This document shows positions 44,129 to 52,935 of a stretch of 64,000 nt of DNA, piece after piece. The DNA lies in assembly GCF_014041935.1 (NCBI RefSeq), contig NZ_CP059491.1, forward strand, positions 2,852,001-2,916,000, read 5' to 3'. Source of the stretch: Gordonia jinghuaiqii. Its GTDB lineage: Bacteria > Actinomycetota > Actinomycetes > Mycobacteriales > Mycobacteriaceae. The notes below the pieces were generated by a model, which saw only the letters and a program-made list of their open reading frames with translations, did not search any database and had not been told where the DNA came from. Both the position numbers and the translations under genes were made by a program. Position 1 is the stretch's first letter; every line of letters starts with the position of its first letter.

Positions 44129-44854
44129 GTGGCGGTGAGCCCCGAACCACGCGTCACCGAAGCAGCTGTTCCCGACCCTGATACCGGTCTGGGGACAGTC
44201 AGCGGAACGGAGACTGACGGCCCGTCCAGCCGGCCGGCGACCCGAGACGCAATCGCCGCGGCGATCCGTGACGACGTACTCGATGGCCGCCTCACTCCCG
44301 GTGATCGACTTCCCGAGCCGATGCTGGCCGAGCGGTTCGGAGTGTCGCGTGTCCCTGTCCGAGAAGCGTTGTCACAGTTGCAGAGTGAAGGATTCATCAA
44401 CCTCGAGAGATTCAAGGGGGCGACCGTCTCCGGCGCGTCCCGCACCGATGCGCTGGAGGTGATGCAGGTGCGTCGGGGCCTCGAGGTGTTCGGCGCGCAG
44501 CTCGCGGCGGAGCGTCGTGGCGGCGCGTACACCGACGAACTCCGCATGATCACCGAGTCAGGAACGGCGGCAGAGCAATCCCACCGCCATGACGCCGTGC
44601 CGCCCCTGGTGATGCGGTTCCACACCATCGTCGCCGAGGCCTCCGGCAACCGAGAGCTGGCACGGATGCTGGAGAACACCCTGCGCCGCATCGCCTGGGT
44701 ATTCGAGCGCGAGGTCGAGAGTCGAGCAGACGGTTGCTGGCGCGACCACACCGCGATCGCCAAGGCCATCCTCGACGGCTCTCCCGTCCAGGCCGGGTAC
44801 CTGATGGACGAACACGTCCGCAAGGATGAAGACCTGGTGCGAACGTTGCTATGA
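44129..44854 (+). CDS. GntR/FCD-family transcriptional regulator
   Basis: A 241-residue regulator with an N-terminal GntR winged helix (IRDDVLDGRLTPGDRLPEPM, ERFGVSRVPVREAL). An all-helical FCD ligand domain follows (VRRGLEVFGAQLA, RFHTIVAEASGN, DHTAIAKAILDG) with the three metal-binding His/Asp positions visible. It lies directly upstream of the uracil permease-barbiturase operon and close to matching dyads, so it probably controls pyrimidine catabolism. GTG 44129 or GTG 44135 may be the start. Confidence 0.85.
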   Translation: MAVSPEPRVTEAAVPDPDTGLGTVSGTETDGPSSRPATRDAIAAAIRDDVLDGRLTPGDRLPEPMLAERFGVSRVPVREALSQLQSEGFINLERFKGATVSGASRTDALEVMQVRRGLEVFGAQLAAERRGGAYTDELRMITESGTAAEQSHRHDAVPPLVMRFHTIVAEASGNRELARMLENTLRRIAWVFEREVESRADGCWRDHTAIAKAILDGSPVQAGYLMDEHVRKDEDLVRTLL

Positions 44855-44867
44855 GCGGTGACCCTCA

Positions 44868-44883
44868 GTTTCGTATACGAAAC
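44868..44883. promoter_or_regulatory. GntR-type operator 1
   Basis: GTTTCGTATACGAAAC, a perfect 16-bp palindrome with the GTATAC core favoured by FadR/FCD GntR proteins, lies 67 bases upstream of the permease ATG. Confidence 0.75.
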
Positions 44884-44932
44884 CATCCAGTTTTACGAGT
44901 ACGTAACGCGAGCTAACCCCAGAGACACGCAG

Positions 44933-44944
44933 AACGTATACGAA
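44933..44944. promoter_or_regulatory. GntR-type operator 2
   Basis: AACGTATACGAA repeats the CGTATACG core of operator 1 with one deviation and lies 6 bases before the permease ATG. A weaker half-site (ACGAGTACGT) occurs at 44895-44904. Several sites suggest cooperative repression. Confidence 0.6.
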
Positions 44945-44950
44945 TTCAGT

Positions 44951-46303
44951 ATGCAAACAACCGCAGACTCCCGCTTGTCGCCATCGGGCGTCAAGGGCTG
45001 GTGGCGCACCGGCATCTTCGGCGCCCAACACGTCATCGTCATGTACACCGGCTGCGTGACCGTCCCGCTGGTGTTCGGCGCAGCACTCGGCCTCGACAAA
45101 CAGACGATCGGCATGCTCGTCAACGCCGACCTCCTCATCGCCGGCATCGTCACCATCATCCAAGCGGCGGGCGTCGGCAAGTTCCTCGGCGCGCGGATGC
45201 CGGTGGTGGCAGGCGCGTCATTCACCGCGGTCACGCCGATGATCCTGATCGGCCAGGAGTACGGCCTCAGGGCGGTCTACGGATCGATGATCGGCGCCGG
45301 CATCTTCGCGATCCTGATGGCGGTCCCCTTCTCAAAACTGTTGCGTTACTTCCCACCCGCCGTTCGCGGCGCCGCAGTCACCATGATCGGACTGTCCCTC
45401 ATCGGCAAGGCCGTCTCGATGATCTTCGACGACGAACCGGCCGATGGTGCCCGCCTCTCGCTGGCCCTCGGCATCGTCTTCGTGGTCGTCGCATTGATGC
45501 GATACGGAACGGGATTTCTGCGGCAGGCGGCCGTTCTCATCGCGTTGGTGCTGGGAACCGCTGCCGCTGCGGCGATGTCGCTGACCGACTTCGCCGGTGT
45601 CGGCGACGCGGCATGGTTCGGCATCCCCGAACCCTTCTTCTTCGGCGCGCCCACGTTCCCCATCGCGGGCATCATCTCGATGAGCATCGTGATGATCGTG
45701 ATCTTCATCGAATCCACCGCCTACATGATGGCGATCTCGGAGACCACCGGCATCGACGCCGATCCACCCCGCATCGCCCGCGGGCTGGCCGCCGACGGAG
45801 TCTCGTCGGTACTGGCCGGCGTGTGGACCTCGTTCCCGGACACCATCTTCGCGCAGAACGTGAGCCTCGTCCGGATCACCCGTGTCGCCAGCCGCTCAGT
45901 CGTCGTGGTCGCCGGCGCACTACTCATCATCCTCGCCGTCATCCCCAAACTCGGTGAGACCATCGCCAGTCTGCCCGGCGCAGTGATCGGATCGGTGAGC
46001 CTGGTGATGTTCGCGACCGTCGCCGGCACCGGTATCAGCACCTTGTCCCAGGTCGACTACCGCAACAACGACAACCTGCTCATCGTGTCCCTCGCCCTCG
46101 GCGCCGGGATGATCCCGGTGGTCTCGAAAGACGTGTACACCAACTTCCCCGCCGAAGTGCAGATCATCTTCGGCAATGCGATCAGCAGCGCGGTCATCAC
46201 GGCGTTCGTCCTCAACATCTTCTTCCACCATCTCCCACGCCGAAGAGGACGCACCGACCCGCCCACCGCAGACCCCATCGCCGGCAAGGAGACAGTGGCG
46301 TGA
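44951..46303 (+). CDS. Uracil/xanthine permease (NCS2 family)
   Basis: A 450-residue membrane protein with about 12-14 hydrophobic segments, including GAQHVIVMYTGCVTVPLVFG, the GISTLSQVDYRNNDN loop and the family Glu in VIFIESTAYMMAISE. Because it lies between a GntR regulator and barbiturase, it most likely imports uracil, thymine or barbiturate. ATG 44951 is preferred to a GTG at 44858 that lies upstream of the operators. Confidence 0.87.
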   Translation: MQTTADSRLSPSGVKGWWRTGIFGAQHVIVMYTGCVTVPLVFGAALGLDKQTIGMLVNADLLIAGIVTIIQAAGVGKFLGARMPVVAGASFTAVTPMILIGQEYGLRAVYGSMIGAGIFAILMAVPFSKLLRYFPPAVRGAAVTMIGLSLIGKAVSMIFDDEPADGARLSLALGIVFVVVALMRYGTGFLRQAAVLIALVLGTAAAAAMSLTDFAGVGDAAWFGIPEPFFFGAPTFPIAGIISMSIVMIVIFIESTAYMMAISETTGIDADPPRIARGLAADGVSSVLAGVWTSFPDTIFAQNVSLVRITRVASRSVVVVAGALLIILAVIPKLGETIASLPGAVIGSVSLVMFATVAGTGISTLSQVDYRNNDNLLIVSLALGAGMIPVVSKDVYTNFPAEVQIIFGNAISSAVITAFVLNIFFHHLPRRRGRTDPPTADPIAGKETVA

Positions 46304-47382
46304 CCGGCATTCGACTGTTCACCGCACCCACCAGCGGACCAGATGACACCAACTCACTGAATACCCTGCTCGACGAAGGCTTCTCCCCCGCCGACGTGTT
46401 GGCCGTGGTCGGCAAGACCGAAGGCAACGGTTGCGTCAACGATTTCAGCCGGACGCTCGCCGCGGCCACCTGGGAGCCACACCTCGACGAGGATGCGATC
46501 ACCGTGTTCTCCGGTGGGACCGAGGGAGTACTCGCTCCTCACGTCAACCTTCTGGTGGCCGACGCATCCGGAGACGCGCGGCATGATCGCGGGGTGGTCG
46601 CGGCCGTCGGGACCACACCGGCCATCCCACCGTCGGATGTGGGCCGCCTCGGTCAGATGGAGGCCGTGCGCGACACCGTCGCAGATCTCGTCGACGACCT
46701 CGGCATCACACCCGCGGACGTACATCTTGTTCTGGTCAAGTGTCCGTTGCTGACGTCGACCGACATCGCCGAACTGCGCTCGCAGGGCATGGAACCGGCC
46801 AGCGACGACACCTACGAGTCGATGGCCCGGTCGCGTGCGGCGAGTTCACTGGGGATCGCCTTGTCGCTCGGCGAGATGGACGTCGAGACCGCCCACAGCG
46901 CTCTCGACGGACGACGGGCGGCGTGGTCGAATCGGGCGTCGGCCAGCGCCGGCGCCGAACTCGACTCCTGCCACGTCCTCGTCCTGGGTGAGAGCACACA
47001 TGCGTCGAACCCGTTGCGCGCGTTGCACACCGAGATGACCGATGCGTACGACCTCGACTCCCTCCTGGACGCGGCCGCCACCGTGGCCCGTGCCGGCGGA
47101 CGTATCCGGCAGCTCTTCATCAAGGCCGAGGCAGATCCCAGCGGCACCATCCGAGGACTACGACACACGATGCTCACCGATTCCGACATCAATGCGACCC
47201 GGCACGCACGCGCAGCCGTCGGCGCACTGGCCGCCGCGGTCAAGGGAGACGCCATGGTCTACGTGTCCGGGGGCGCCGAACACCAAGGCCGACCGGGTGG
47301 TGGCAGCGTCACCGTCGTCTATGAGGTGGACCCGCCGTCCGCCGATGACGCCGACCCGACACGCGAAGGGACTCTGCCATGA
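46300..47382 (+). CDS. bar: Barbiturase (ring-opening amidohydrolase)
   Basis: A 360-residue member of the barbiturase/cyanuric acid hydrolase family, which opens the barbiturate ring to ureidomalonate in oxidative pyrimidine catabolism. It shows the triplicated fold, with repeat-specific Lys and Ser positions: VVGKTEGNGCVNDFSR plus FSGGTEG, LVKCPLLTS plus the MARSRAAS region, and IKAEADPSG plus VYVSGGAEHQG. It ends in the GGGSVTVVYEV tail. GTG 46300 overlaps the permease stop (GTGA). The uracil/thymine dehydrogenase that would supply barbiturate is not in the window. Confidence 0.87.
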   Translation: MTGIRLFTAPTSGPDDTNSLNTLLDEGFSPADVLAVVGKTEGNGCVNDFSRTLAAATWEPHLDEDAITVFSGGTEGVLAPHVNLLVADASGDARHDRGVVAAVGTTPAIPPSDVGRLGQMEAVRDTVADLVDDLGITPADVHLVLVKCPLLTSTDIAELRSQGMEPASDDTYESMARSRAASSLGIALSLGEMDVETAHSALDGRRAAWSNRASASAGAELDSCHVLVLGESTHASNPLRALHTEMTDAYDLDSLLDAAATVARAGGRIRQLFIKAEADPSGTIRGLRHTMLTDSDINATRHARAAVGALAAAVKGDAMVYVSGGAEHQGRPGGGSVTVVYEVDPPSADDADPTREGTLP

Positions 47383-47408
47383 GCGTCGCCATGGTCGGTG
47401 CACCGTGA
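47379..47408 (+). CDS. Nine-codon coupling ORF (MSVAMVGAP)
   Basis: ATG overlaps the barbiturase stop (ATGA at 47379-47382) and its own TGA overlaps the GTG of the next gene (GTGA at 47405-47408). A ribosome ending barbiturase can restart here and then at the hydrolase. Either a true coupling mini-ORF or a relic of a longer gene. Confidence 0.45.
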   Translation: MSVAMVGAP

Positions 47409-48100
47409 CGCGACTCCATCGGGCCGTGCTGGTGTGCGGTGTCGCGACCGACCCGGTCGTGTGGTCGGCCACTGCAGACGTACTCACCGCGGCCGGATTC
47501 GACGTGACCGTCCCACTGCGTCCGCAATCCGGCTGCCTGGACAGCGAAGTCGAGTTCCTCGCACCGCTGTGTGAGGGTGCGGTGGTCTTCGGCGTGAGCG
47601 GCGGCGCGACTCTCGGGTTGGAACTCGCCGCGCGTGGCGTGAGGATGTCAGCGGCGTTTCTACACGAACCCGCGGCCGGCTCGCTCGCACCCGGGCTGCT
47701 GGACCACGTCGTCGAAGGCTTCACGCGAGATGGGGTGCGAGGATTCGGGCGTGCCCTGTACGGATCACGCTGGACGACTGCGATGACGTCGGCCGACGAG
47801 GCCACCGTGGGACGAGAACTCGCCATGTTCCGCGCGTTCGAGCCGAGACCACCGACAGTCGATCCGTCGTCGATCACGCTGACCGTGGGGCAGAACTCGC
47901 CTCGCGCGCGGTATGACTCGATCGGCGCGCTCGGCCGCCTGTGCGGCTCTGACACGCAGGTCCTGCCCGGCACATCACATGCCGCACACCTCGACAACGC
48001 TTTTCGCGAGGTGATCGCGACGTCGCGCCTCACGACCGCTGATGCGATGCTCGGCGGCGCCCGTTGGTCTCACGCCCCCACTCCCGACACATTCGAATGA
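47405..48100 (+). CDS. Alpha/beta hydrolase in the barbiturase operon
   Basis: A 231-residue hydrolase with nucleophile elbow GVSGGATLGLEL, late acid region (TVGQNSPRARYDS) and terminal His in GTSHAAHLDN. It is coupled to barbiturase through a 9-codon ORF, so it should act in the same pathway, perhaps on ureidomalonate or a downstream carbamate-like product (compare RutD in the Rut pathway). In Rhodococcus, ureidomalonase belongs to another family, so this is inference. Confidence 0.75.
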   Translation: MTRLHRAVLVCGVATDPVVWSATADVLTAAGFDVTVPLRPQSGCLDSEVEFLAPLCEGAVVFGVSGGATLGLELAARGVRMSAAFLHEPAAGSLAPGLLDHVVEGFTRDGVRGFGRALYGSRWTTAMTSADEATVGRELAMFRAFEPRPPTVDPSSITLTVGQNSPRARYDSIGALGRLCGSDTQVLPGTSHAAHLDNAFREVIATSRLTTADAMLGGARWSHAPTPDTFE

Positions 48101-48148
48101 GCGGCGAGCGTTGGGAACCCGCCAAGGGCGCCGCTGCGGTTCGATGTG

Positions 48149-48781
48149 TCAGGGCCAGAGGATCGTGCCGTTGAGGAAGTCCTGGGCGTACCGACCGCCG
48201 ATCCGGTACTCGCCACCGAGCGGGACCCCGAAGTACCCCTTCGCGCCGCCACGCTCTTGCCACAGCCGAAGAATCTGGCCCCACACGACCTGGGCGCCAC
48301 CGGTCTTGGACCAGGTGACCACGCCGCCCTGGAAATCGTTGCTACGACCACTGCCGGACTTGTACTCGTTGGTGACCGGGAACCCCAACGCACCGCGCTC
48401 GGCTCCGGCCTTCTGCCACCGGGCCCGGATCGCACCGCCGACCTGATGTGCGGTGCCACCATCGACGGCAGGATGCCAGTAGAACGACGCATCGCGCGAG
48501 AACGTCTGGTAGCGGCCACGTTTGGCCGAGGCTCGTTCAGGCCCGGTCGGCACACCCCATTTGAAGAAGCCGCCGGTCTGGGAGTACGCCTCTTCTATCT
48601 TTCCGCCCACCAGGTGTCCGTTGATCACCCGATCGGCGTGGGCGCTCGGCGCGAGTACGACGAGTGACATCGCTGCCGCGAGAGCTACGAGAGCCACCGA
48701 AGCGACCCGCGAGCCGGTGCGGCCGGAGGCAGAGCGGATGTCACGGGAGTTGCGCCGAAGCGGCGACAAGAGACCAGGCAT
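48149..48781 (-). CDS. Secreted LGFP-repeat protein
   Basis: A 210-residue protein with a signal peptide (VASVALVALAAAMSLVVLAP then SAHA). At least three LGFP repeats of about 50 residues follow (FFKWGVPTGPERAS, GALGFPVTNEYKSG and YFGVPLGGEYRIG). LGFP repeats occur in mycolata cell-wall proteins and are thought to anchor to peptidoglycan-arabinogalactan. Here no catalytic domain is attached. ATG 48781 or 48793 is the start. Confidence 0.85.
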   Translation of the reverse strand: MPGLLSPLRRNSRDIRSASGRTGSRVASVALVALAAAMSLVVLAPSAHADRVINGHLVGGKIEEAYSQTGGFFKWGVPTGPERASAKRGRYQTFSRDASFYWHPAVDGGTAHQVGGAIRARWQKAGAERGALGFPVTNEYKSGSGRSNDFQGGVVTWSKTGGAQVVWGQILRLWQERGGAKGYFGVPLGGEYRIGGRYAQDFLNGTILWP

Positions 48782-48904
48782 GCGCGAGATCATACGGATT
48801 CCACACCGGCCATGTCGTTAGGGCAGCTCACGAGTCTTCGACGGTGCTCGTCGACGTCTTTCGAGACGAGAGCCCGCCGACCGGTCCCCGCGCCGGATAC
48901 GTCG

Positions 48905-49510
48905 TCAGCGCTGCACGTCGATCACCAGTCGGGTCGGAGTGGTCAGCGAGGAGACGCGGAAGGGCGTGCCGGGTTCGGCAACCCCGATGAATGACTGTGT
49001 GACCCCTTCGAATACGAGTGCGTCGCGAACCTCCACGACCGAGCCGCCGGGCTGCGCACGAACCGGATCGGGTCCGTCATACGGTTCGACGCCCGTGTCG
49101 AACGGGTAGGCCGAGCCCCCGATCTCGACTTCCAGGATCGCGTTGCCTGCAACCTCCACCGGGAATCCACTGCCCATCTGGACCGCGTCGTCGACGTAGG
49201 ACACCCGCCAGCCGGGCGACCCGGTGCCGTCGAGTTCATAGACAACTCGGTCGAATCCGGGATGCACGCCGGTGCGGATATCGGTGACAGTGAGCCGGGC
49301 GCCTTGCCCTGCTTGCGCGGTCTTGGGACCGGCATCGCCGACCCCGTCGGTAACGCCGGGACTCGTCGCGCTCGCCTCGGACGGCGCCGCCGTTGACGTC
49401 ACCGTCTCCGAAACGGTTGTGACGGAGACACCTTCACTGTCCGTCGTCGAACAACCCGCGACAACGACGGCAGCGACCGCCATCCCGACCACATTCCGCG
49501 CACGACCCAT
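48905..49510 (-). CDS. Lipoprotein with AMIN-like domain
   Basis: A 201-residue protein with a lipobox (AVVVAGCS, Cys about residue 20) and a Ser/Thr-rich linker. The C-terminal AMIN-like beta domain has the GVHPGFDRVVYELDG and TPTRLVIDVQR signatures. It is membrane-anchored on the outer face, probably binding cell-wall glycans. ATG 49510 is chosen since it gives a proper lipoprotein signal. The frame to 49648 does not. Confidence 0.8.
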   Translation of the reverse strand: MGRARNVVGMAVAAVVVAGCSTTDSEGVSVTTVSETVTSTAAPSEASATSPGVTDGVGDAGPKTAQAGQGARLTVTDIRTGVHPGFDRVVYELDGTGSPGWRVSYVDDAVQMGSGFPVEVAGNAILEVEIGGSAYPFDTGVEPYDGPDPVRAQPGGSVVEVRDALVFEGVTQSFIGVAEPGTPFRVSSLTTPTRLVIDVQR

Positions 49511-49727
49511 GAGTCCCACCGTAGTCGGCCACCGCGGACGTCCCTCGCGCCGACGACGGCGTTTCGTCGATCCCGTTCGGGACCCGGCGGCCGGACACGT
49601 CACGGACCCCGCGGGCGTATCGTCGGTAGGCGTCTGCACGAGGGGCACCGCAACAGTGGGCCGGGGCGCTGCTCGACGTCAGACATGTTGTCGAACGACC
49701 ATGCCGATCCCGAAAGACGCCAGACTC

Positions 49728-50177
49728 ATGCCGATACGCCATGCAACGGTTGCGTCCATCGATCCCGTCGTGCTGTACAAGATCCTGAAGCTGCGCACCG
49801 ATGTGTTCATCCACGAACAGAAGATCGTCGACGAACCCGAAATCGACGGTCGCGACCTCGAACCCACGACCACGCTGTTCTGGATCGAGGAGGACGACAC
49901 CGTCCTGGCGACACTCCGCTTTCTGGACGAGTCGCCGTACCCCCACATCGGACGCGTGGCCACCAAGGCGTCGGCACGCGGGCGCGGGCTGGCCGGGCGA
50001 CTGTTGACCGCAGTCCTCGACCGATACCCCGGTCCCATCGAAATCTCTGCTCAGGCCTACTTGGAGCAGTGGTACGGCAAGTTCGGCTTCGAACGCACCG
50101 GACCGAACTACATCGAAGCCGGAATCGACCATCTACCGATGATGCGTTCCGGACCACCGGCAGCAGCGCACAGATAG
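49728..50177 (+). CDS. GNAT acetyltransferase, ElaA-like
   Basis: A 149-residue N-acetyltransferase. It shows ILKLRTDVFIHEQKIVDEPE (ElaA signature with VF and EQ), the acetyl-CoA loop GRVATKASARGRGLAGRLL and the terminal QWYGKFGF motif. Substrate is unknown. ATG 49701 with nine extra residues is an alternative start. Neither has a strong ribosome site. Confidence 0.8.
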   Translation: MPIRHATVASIDPVVLYKILKLRTDVFIHEQKIVDEPEIDGRDLEPTTTLFWIEEDDTVLATLRFLDESPYPHIGRVATKASARGRGLAGRLLTAVLDRYPGPIEISAQAYLEQWYGKFGFERTGPNYIEAGIDHLPMMRSGPPAAAHR

Positions 50178-50229
50178 CTCTGTCGTCCGGCGATGAAGCC
50201 GGCGGACCCCTCCGGCGTACAAAGGAGCA

Positions 50230-50601
50230 ATGAGCCGAACTGAGGCGGACGGCCCGCGCGAGGCGCTGATCGCCGAACGTGCGCGGACTGTGGCACTGAT
50301 CAACTCGATGTCGACGCGGCTGGCAGCGGTGATCGAGGCGACCTCGGACGAAGCAGCCGACGACGAGCATGACCCGGAGGGCTCGACGCTTGCCGTGGAA
50401 CGCGGCCACCTCGTCGCACAGGTCGAGAGGTCCCGGACCCGGCTCACCGAGATCGACGCTGCCCTCGATCGACTGGGGCACGGTGGCTACGGTCGGTGCG
50501 AAACCTGCGGCAATCCCATCTCACCCGACCGTCTCGAAGTGCTGCCCGCGGCACGACAGTGCGTCGACTGCGCGCGACGCAACCCGGCACGGCGATGGTG
50601 A
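50230..50601 (+). CDS. TraR/DksA-type zinc-finger protein
   Basis: A 123-residue protein with a coiled helical N-terminal part and the C4 zinc finger [20 protein letters not shown]...CVDCARR (four cysteines). Such proteins can enter the RNA polymerase secondary channel. In actinomycetes small versions may affect transcription or carry other functions. It starts with ATG 50230 behind AAAGGAG. Confidence 0.82.
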   Translation: MSRTEADGPREALIAERARTVALINSMSTRLAAVIEATSDEAADDEHDPEGSTLAVERGHLVAQVERSRTRLTEIDAALDRLGHGGYGRCETCGNPISPDRLEVLPAARQCVDCARRNPARRW

Positions 50602-50618
50602 CAAACGGTTCGTTCTGA

Positions 50619-51098
50619 CTAGGCGCGTGGCGTCGCGCCGGCAAGGTTCGCCGCGAGCGCGGCGCGATCCTGGCGCTCGTGCGCCAACCACGCCGGCTGG
50701 CCGGGACCGCTGCGCCACGACTCACTGAGCGGGCTGTTGTCGACGAAGTCGAAACCGAACTCGTCGTACGGCTTCGGACGAACTCAATCGCGTCGGGATG
50801 GTCACTCGACGCCGACAACGCCAACCGGCCCGGAGTTCCCGGCGGGCTTCCCTCGGTGGTGATCCGCGGTGCCTGGATGTGGGTGGACGCCTTGACGACC
50901 TTGGCGCCGGGCAGTTGTTCCTGCCGCAGTTCATGTTCGGTCTTCTCACCCGAATCGATCATTGCGTAGTGACCGTCTCGCCACGGCATGTAGTTGTTGG
51001 TGTCCAGCACGATCTTTCCCGCGAGTTCGTCGAGCGATGGCAGCGCGGGCGATCTGGCTGCCGACCTCGCCCGCGCCGATGATGCCGATGGTGCTCAC
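50619..51098 (-). pseudogene. NADP/F420-oxidoreductase-like pseudogene
   Basis: Three pieces of one Rossmann protein are readable. The start STIGIIGAGEVGSQIARAA comes first. After a deletion of about 50 codons the middle reads VLDTNNYMPWRDGHYAMIDS and QLPGAKVVKASTHIQAPRIT. After a frameshift near 50770 the C-terminal part reads YDEFGFDFVDNSPLSESWRS, PAWLAHERQD and a stop. The NADP loop is intact but catalysis is impossible without the lost centre. Confidence 0.8.
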
Positions 51099-51145
51099 GT
51101 GCGCGTCGCTCCCCAGTACTCGCGAACCGGACGTCCCCGGCATGC

Positions 51146-52006
51146 TCACGACCGCAGACCTTCGCGGTCCGCGCCGTTGTGCGCCACGGGCAAGGCCGAC
51201 GAGGCCAGCAAGGCGAGCTTGTCGGCATTCTCGGTACCAGGATCTGCATGGTAGACAACCAGTTTCAGACCATCGGCCTCATCGATGCTGAGCCGCTCGC
51301 GGTTGAGGGTCATCTCCCCCACCTCCGGGTGGTCCAAGTGCATGGGCGCCCCGAACTGAACCTTGATGTCATGTCGTGCCCACAGTTCGCGAAAGCGAGG
51401 ACTCGCCAACGACAGTTCTCCTACCAACTCGACGAATCGCGGGTCGTCGACGTCGCCACCGACCGATTGCCGCAGATTCGCGACCAGGCACTGTGTCGAG
51501 TGCTCCCATTCGGGATACAGCGACTGCTCGGCCGGATCCAGGAACATGTCCCGAAGTTGGTTGCCGCCGATCGCGAAACGCGGCGACAACGCCACCGCCA
51601 GGGCGTTCGACGCCAGCACGTCGAAGTACCGGCCTTCGATGTAGGCGGGTTGCGACATCGATGAGAGAAGTGTTCGTATGCCCGACGGCACGGTCTCCCT
51701 GCGCCGCCGGCGCCGCGCCCGGCGTGGCTTGTCCTCGATGAGCGACATCAGGTACGCCACGTGATCACCGTTGAGTTGCAGCACGCGGGCAATCGACTCG
51801 AGCACCTGTGTGGACGGGTTGCGGTCGCGTCCGCGCTCGAGGCGCAGGTAGTAGTCGGCACTGATGCCGGCCAGCATCGCGACCTCCTCGCGCCGCAGAC
51901 CCGGCACCCGCCGGACCCCATAGTCCGGGATACCCGCCTGCTGCGGCGTCACGAGTCCGCGACGTGCTCGGAGGTACTCGCCGAGCGTGTTCGGTCTATC
52001 GGTCAT
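51146..52006 (-). CDS. XRE-family regulator with MmyB-like ligand domain
   Basis: A 286-residue regulator. The N-terminal HTH (LGEYLRARRGLVTPQQAG, GLRREEVAMLAGISADYYLRLERG) and the C-terminal PAS-like MmyB domain (YFDVLASNALAVALSP, MTLNRERLSI) are both clear. This family often represses an adjacent divergent short-chain dehydrogenase. The SDR at 52160 fits that arrangement, with 153 bases between the two starts. MmyB-type domains bind fatty-acid-like ligands. Confidence 0.86.
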   Translation of the reverse strand: MTDRPNTLGEYLRARRGLVTPQQAGIPDYGVRRVPGLRREEVAMLAGISADYYLRLERGRDRNPSTQVLESIARVLQLNGDHVAYLMSLIEDKPRRARRRRRRETVPSGIRTLLSSMSQPAYIEGRYFDVLASNALAVALSPRFAIGGNQLRDMFLDPAEQSLYPEWEHSTQCLVANLRQSVGGDVDDPRFVELVGELSLASPRFRELWARHDIKVQFGAPMHLDHPEVGEMTLNRERLSIDEADGLKLVVYHADPGTENADKLALLASSALPVAHNGADREGLRS

Positions 52007-52159
52007 GGCTACAGCGTAAGTCCCTGCACAGCACCTAAAGGGGCCCTGTCACACCCTGGGAACCGCAGGACACTGCCGAACGCCGGCGGCCGACCATAGC
52101 GTCGTCGACGACCCACACAGGGCATACGCCTGAGGGGCACACGTCGGAAGGACACTGGC

Positions 52160-52852
52160 ATGACCATCACACTGATCACCGGAGCGAACAAGGGCATCGG
52201 CTTCGAGACCGCCCGTCAGCTCACCGAACTCGGCCACACCGTCTACCTGGGTGCACGCGACACCGAACGGGGAGAGAAGGCCGCCGCCGACATCGGGGCC
52301 CGTTTCGTGCAACTGGACGTGACCGACGACGCGTCGGTGACCGCGGCGCTGGCCACGATCGACGACGCCGAGGGGCGCCTCGACGTGCTGGTCAACAACG
52401 CCGGGATCACCGGCGACATGGTCCTGGATGCCGCGACGGCAGCGAGAGTTTTCGACACGAATGCCGTCGGGGTCGTCCGTGTCACCGAGGCCGCGCTGCC
52501 GTTGCTCCGCAAATCCGACCATCCCGTGGTCGTCACCGTCTCCAGCAGTGTCGGATCGTTCTGGGCGGTGAACAACCCCGATCGGTCCGAGTACGGCATC
52601 GCCGCACATCTTTACGCCGCGTCCAAGTCGGCGGCGACGATGCTGATGGTGCAGTACGCGAAAGCCGAACCGGCCGTGAAGTTCAACGCCATCGAGCCGG
52701 GCTTCACCGCGACCGACATGACGGCCGCGCTGGGAATGGCGGGCGCGCGGTCCGTCGAGGACAGCGCCAAGGTCGTCGTGCGGTTCGCGACCATCGGCAA
52801 AGATGGACCGACCGGCACTCTCCAGGACGAGTCCGGCACACTGGCCTTTTAG
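52160..52852 (+). CDS. Short-chain dehydrogenase/reductase
   Basis: A 230-residue classical SDR: TGANKGIG (residues 7-14), NNAG, Ser in VTVSSSVGSF and YAASK. It resembles carbonyl-reductase-like SDRs controlled by MmyB regulators. The substrate is unknown. ATG 52160 follows GGAAGGACACTGGC. Confidence 0.88.
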   Translation: MTITLITGANKGIGFETARQLTELGHTVYLGARDTERGEKAAADIGARFVQLDVTDDASVTAALATIDDAEGRLDVLVNNAGITGDMVLDAATAARVFDTNAVGVVRVTEAALPLLRKSDHPVVVTVSSSVGSFWAVNNPDRSEYGIAAHLYAASKSAATMLMVQYAKAEPAVKFNAIEPGFTATDMTAALGMAGARSVEDSAKVVVRFATIGKDGPTGTLQDESGTLAF

Positions 52853-52935
52853 GCGCCGAACACCCAGCTGACGTCGACGCCGGCTGGGCGGCGGGTCAGG
52901 GGCGCCACGCGCCCGCAGTCCGACAGGAGGCCTCG

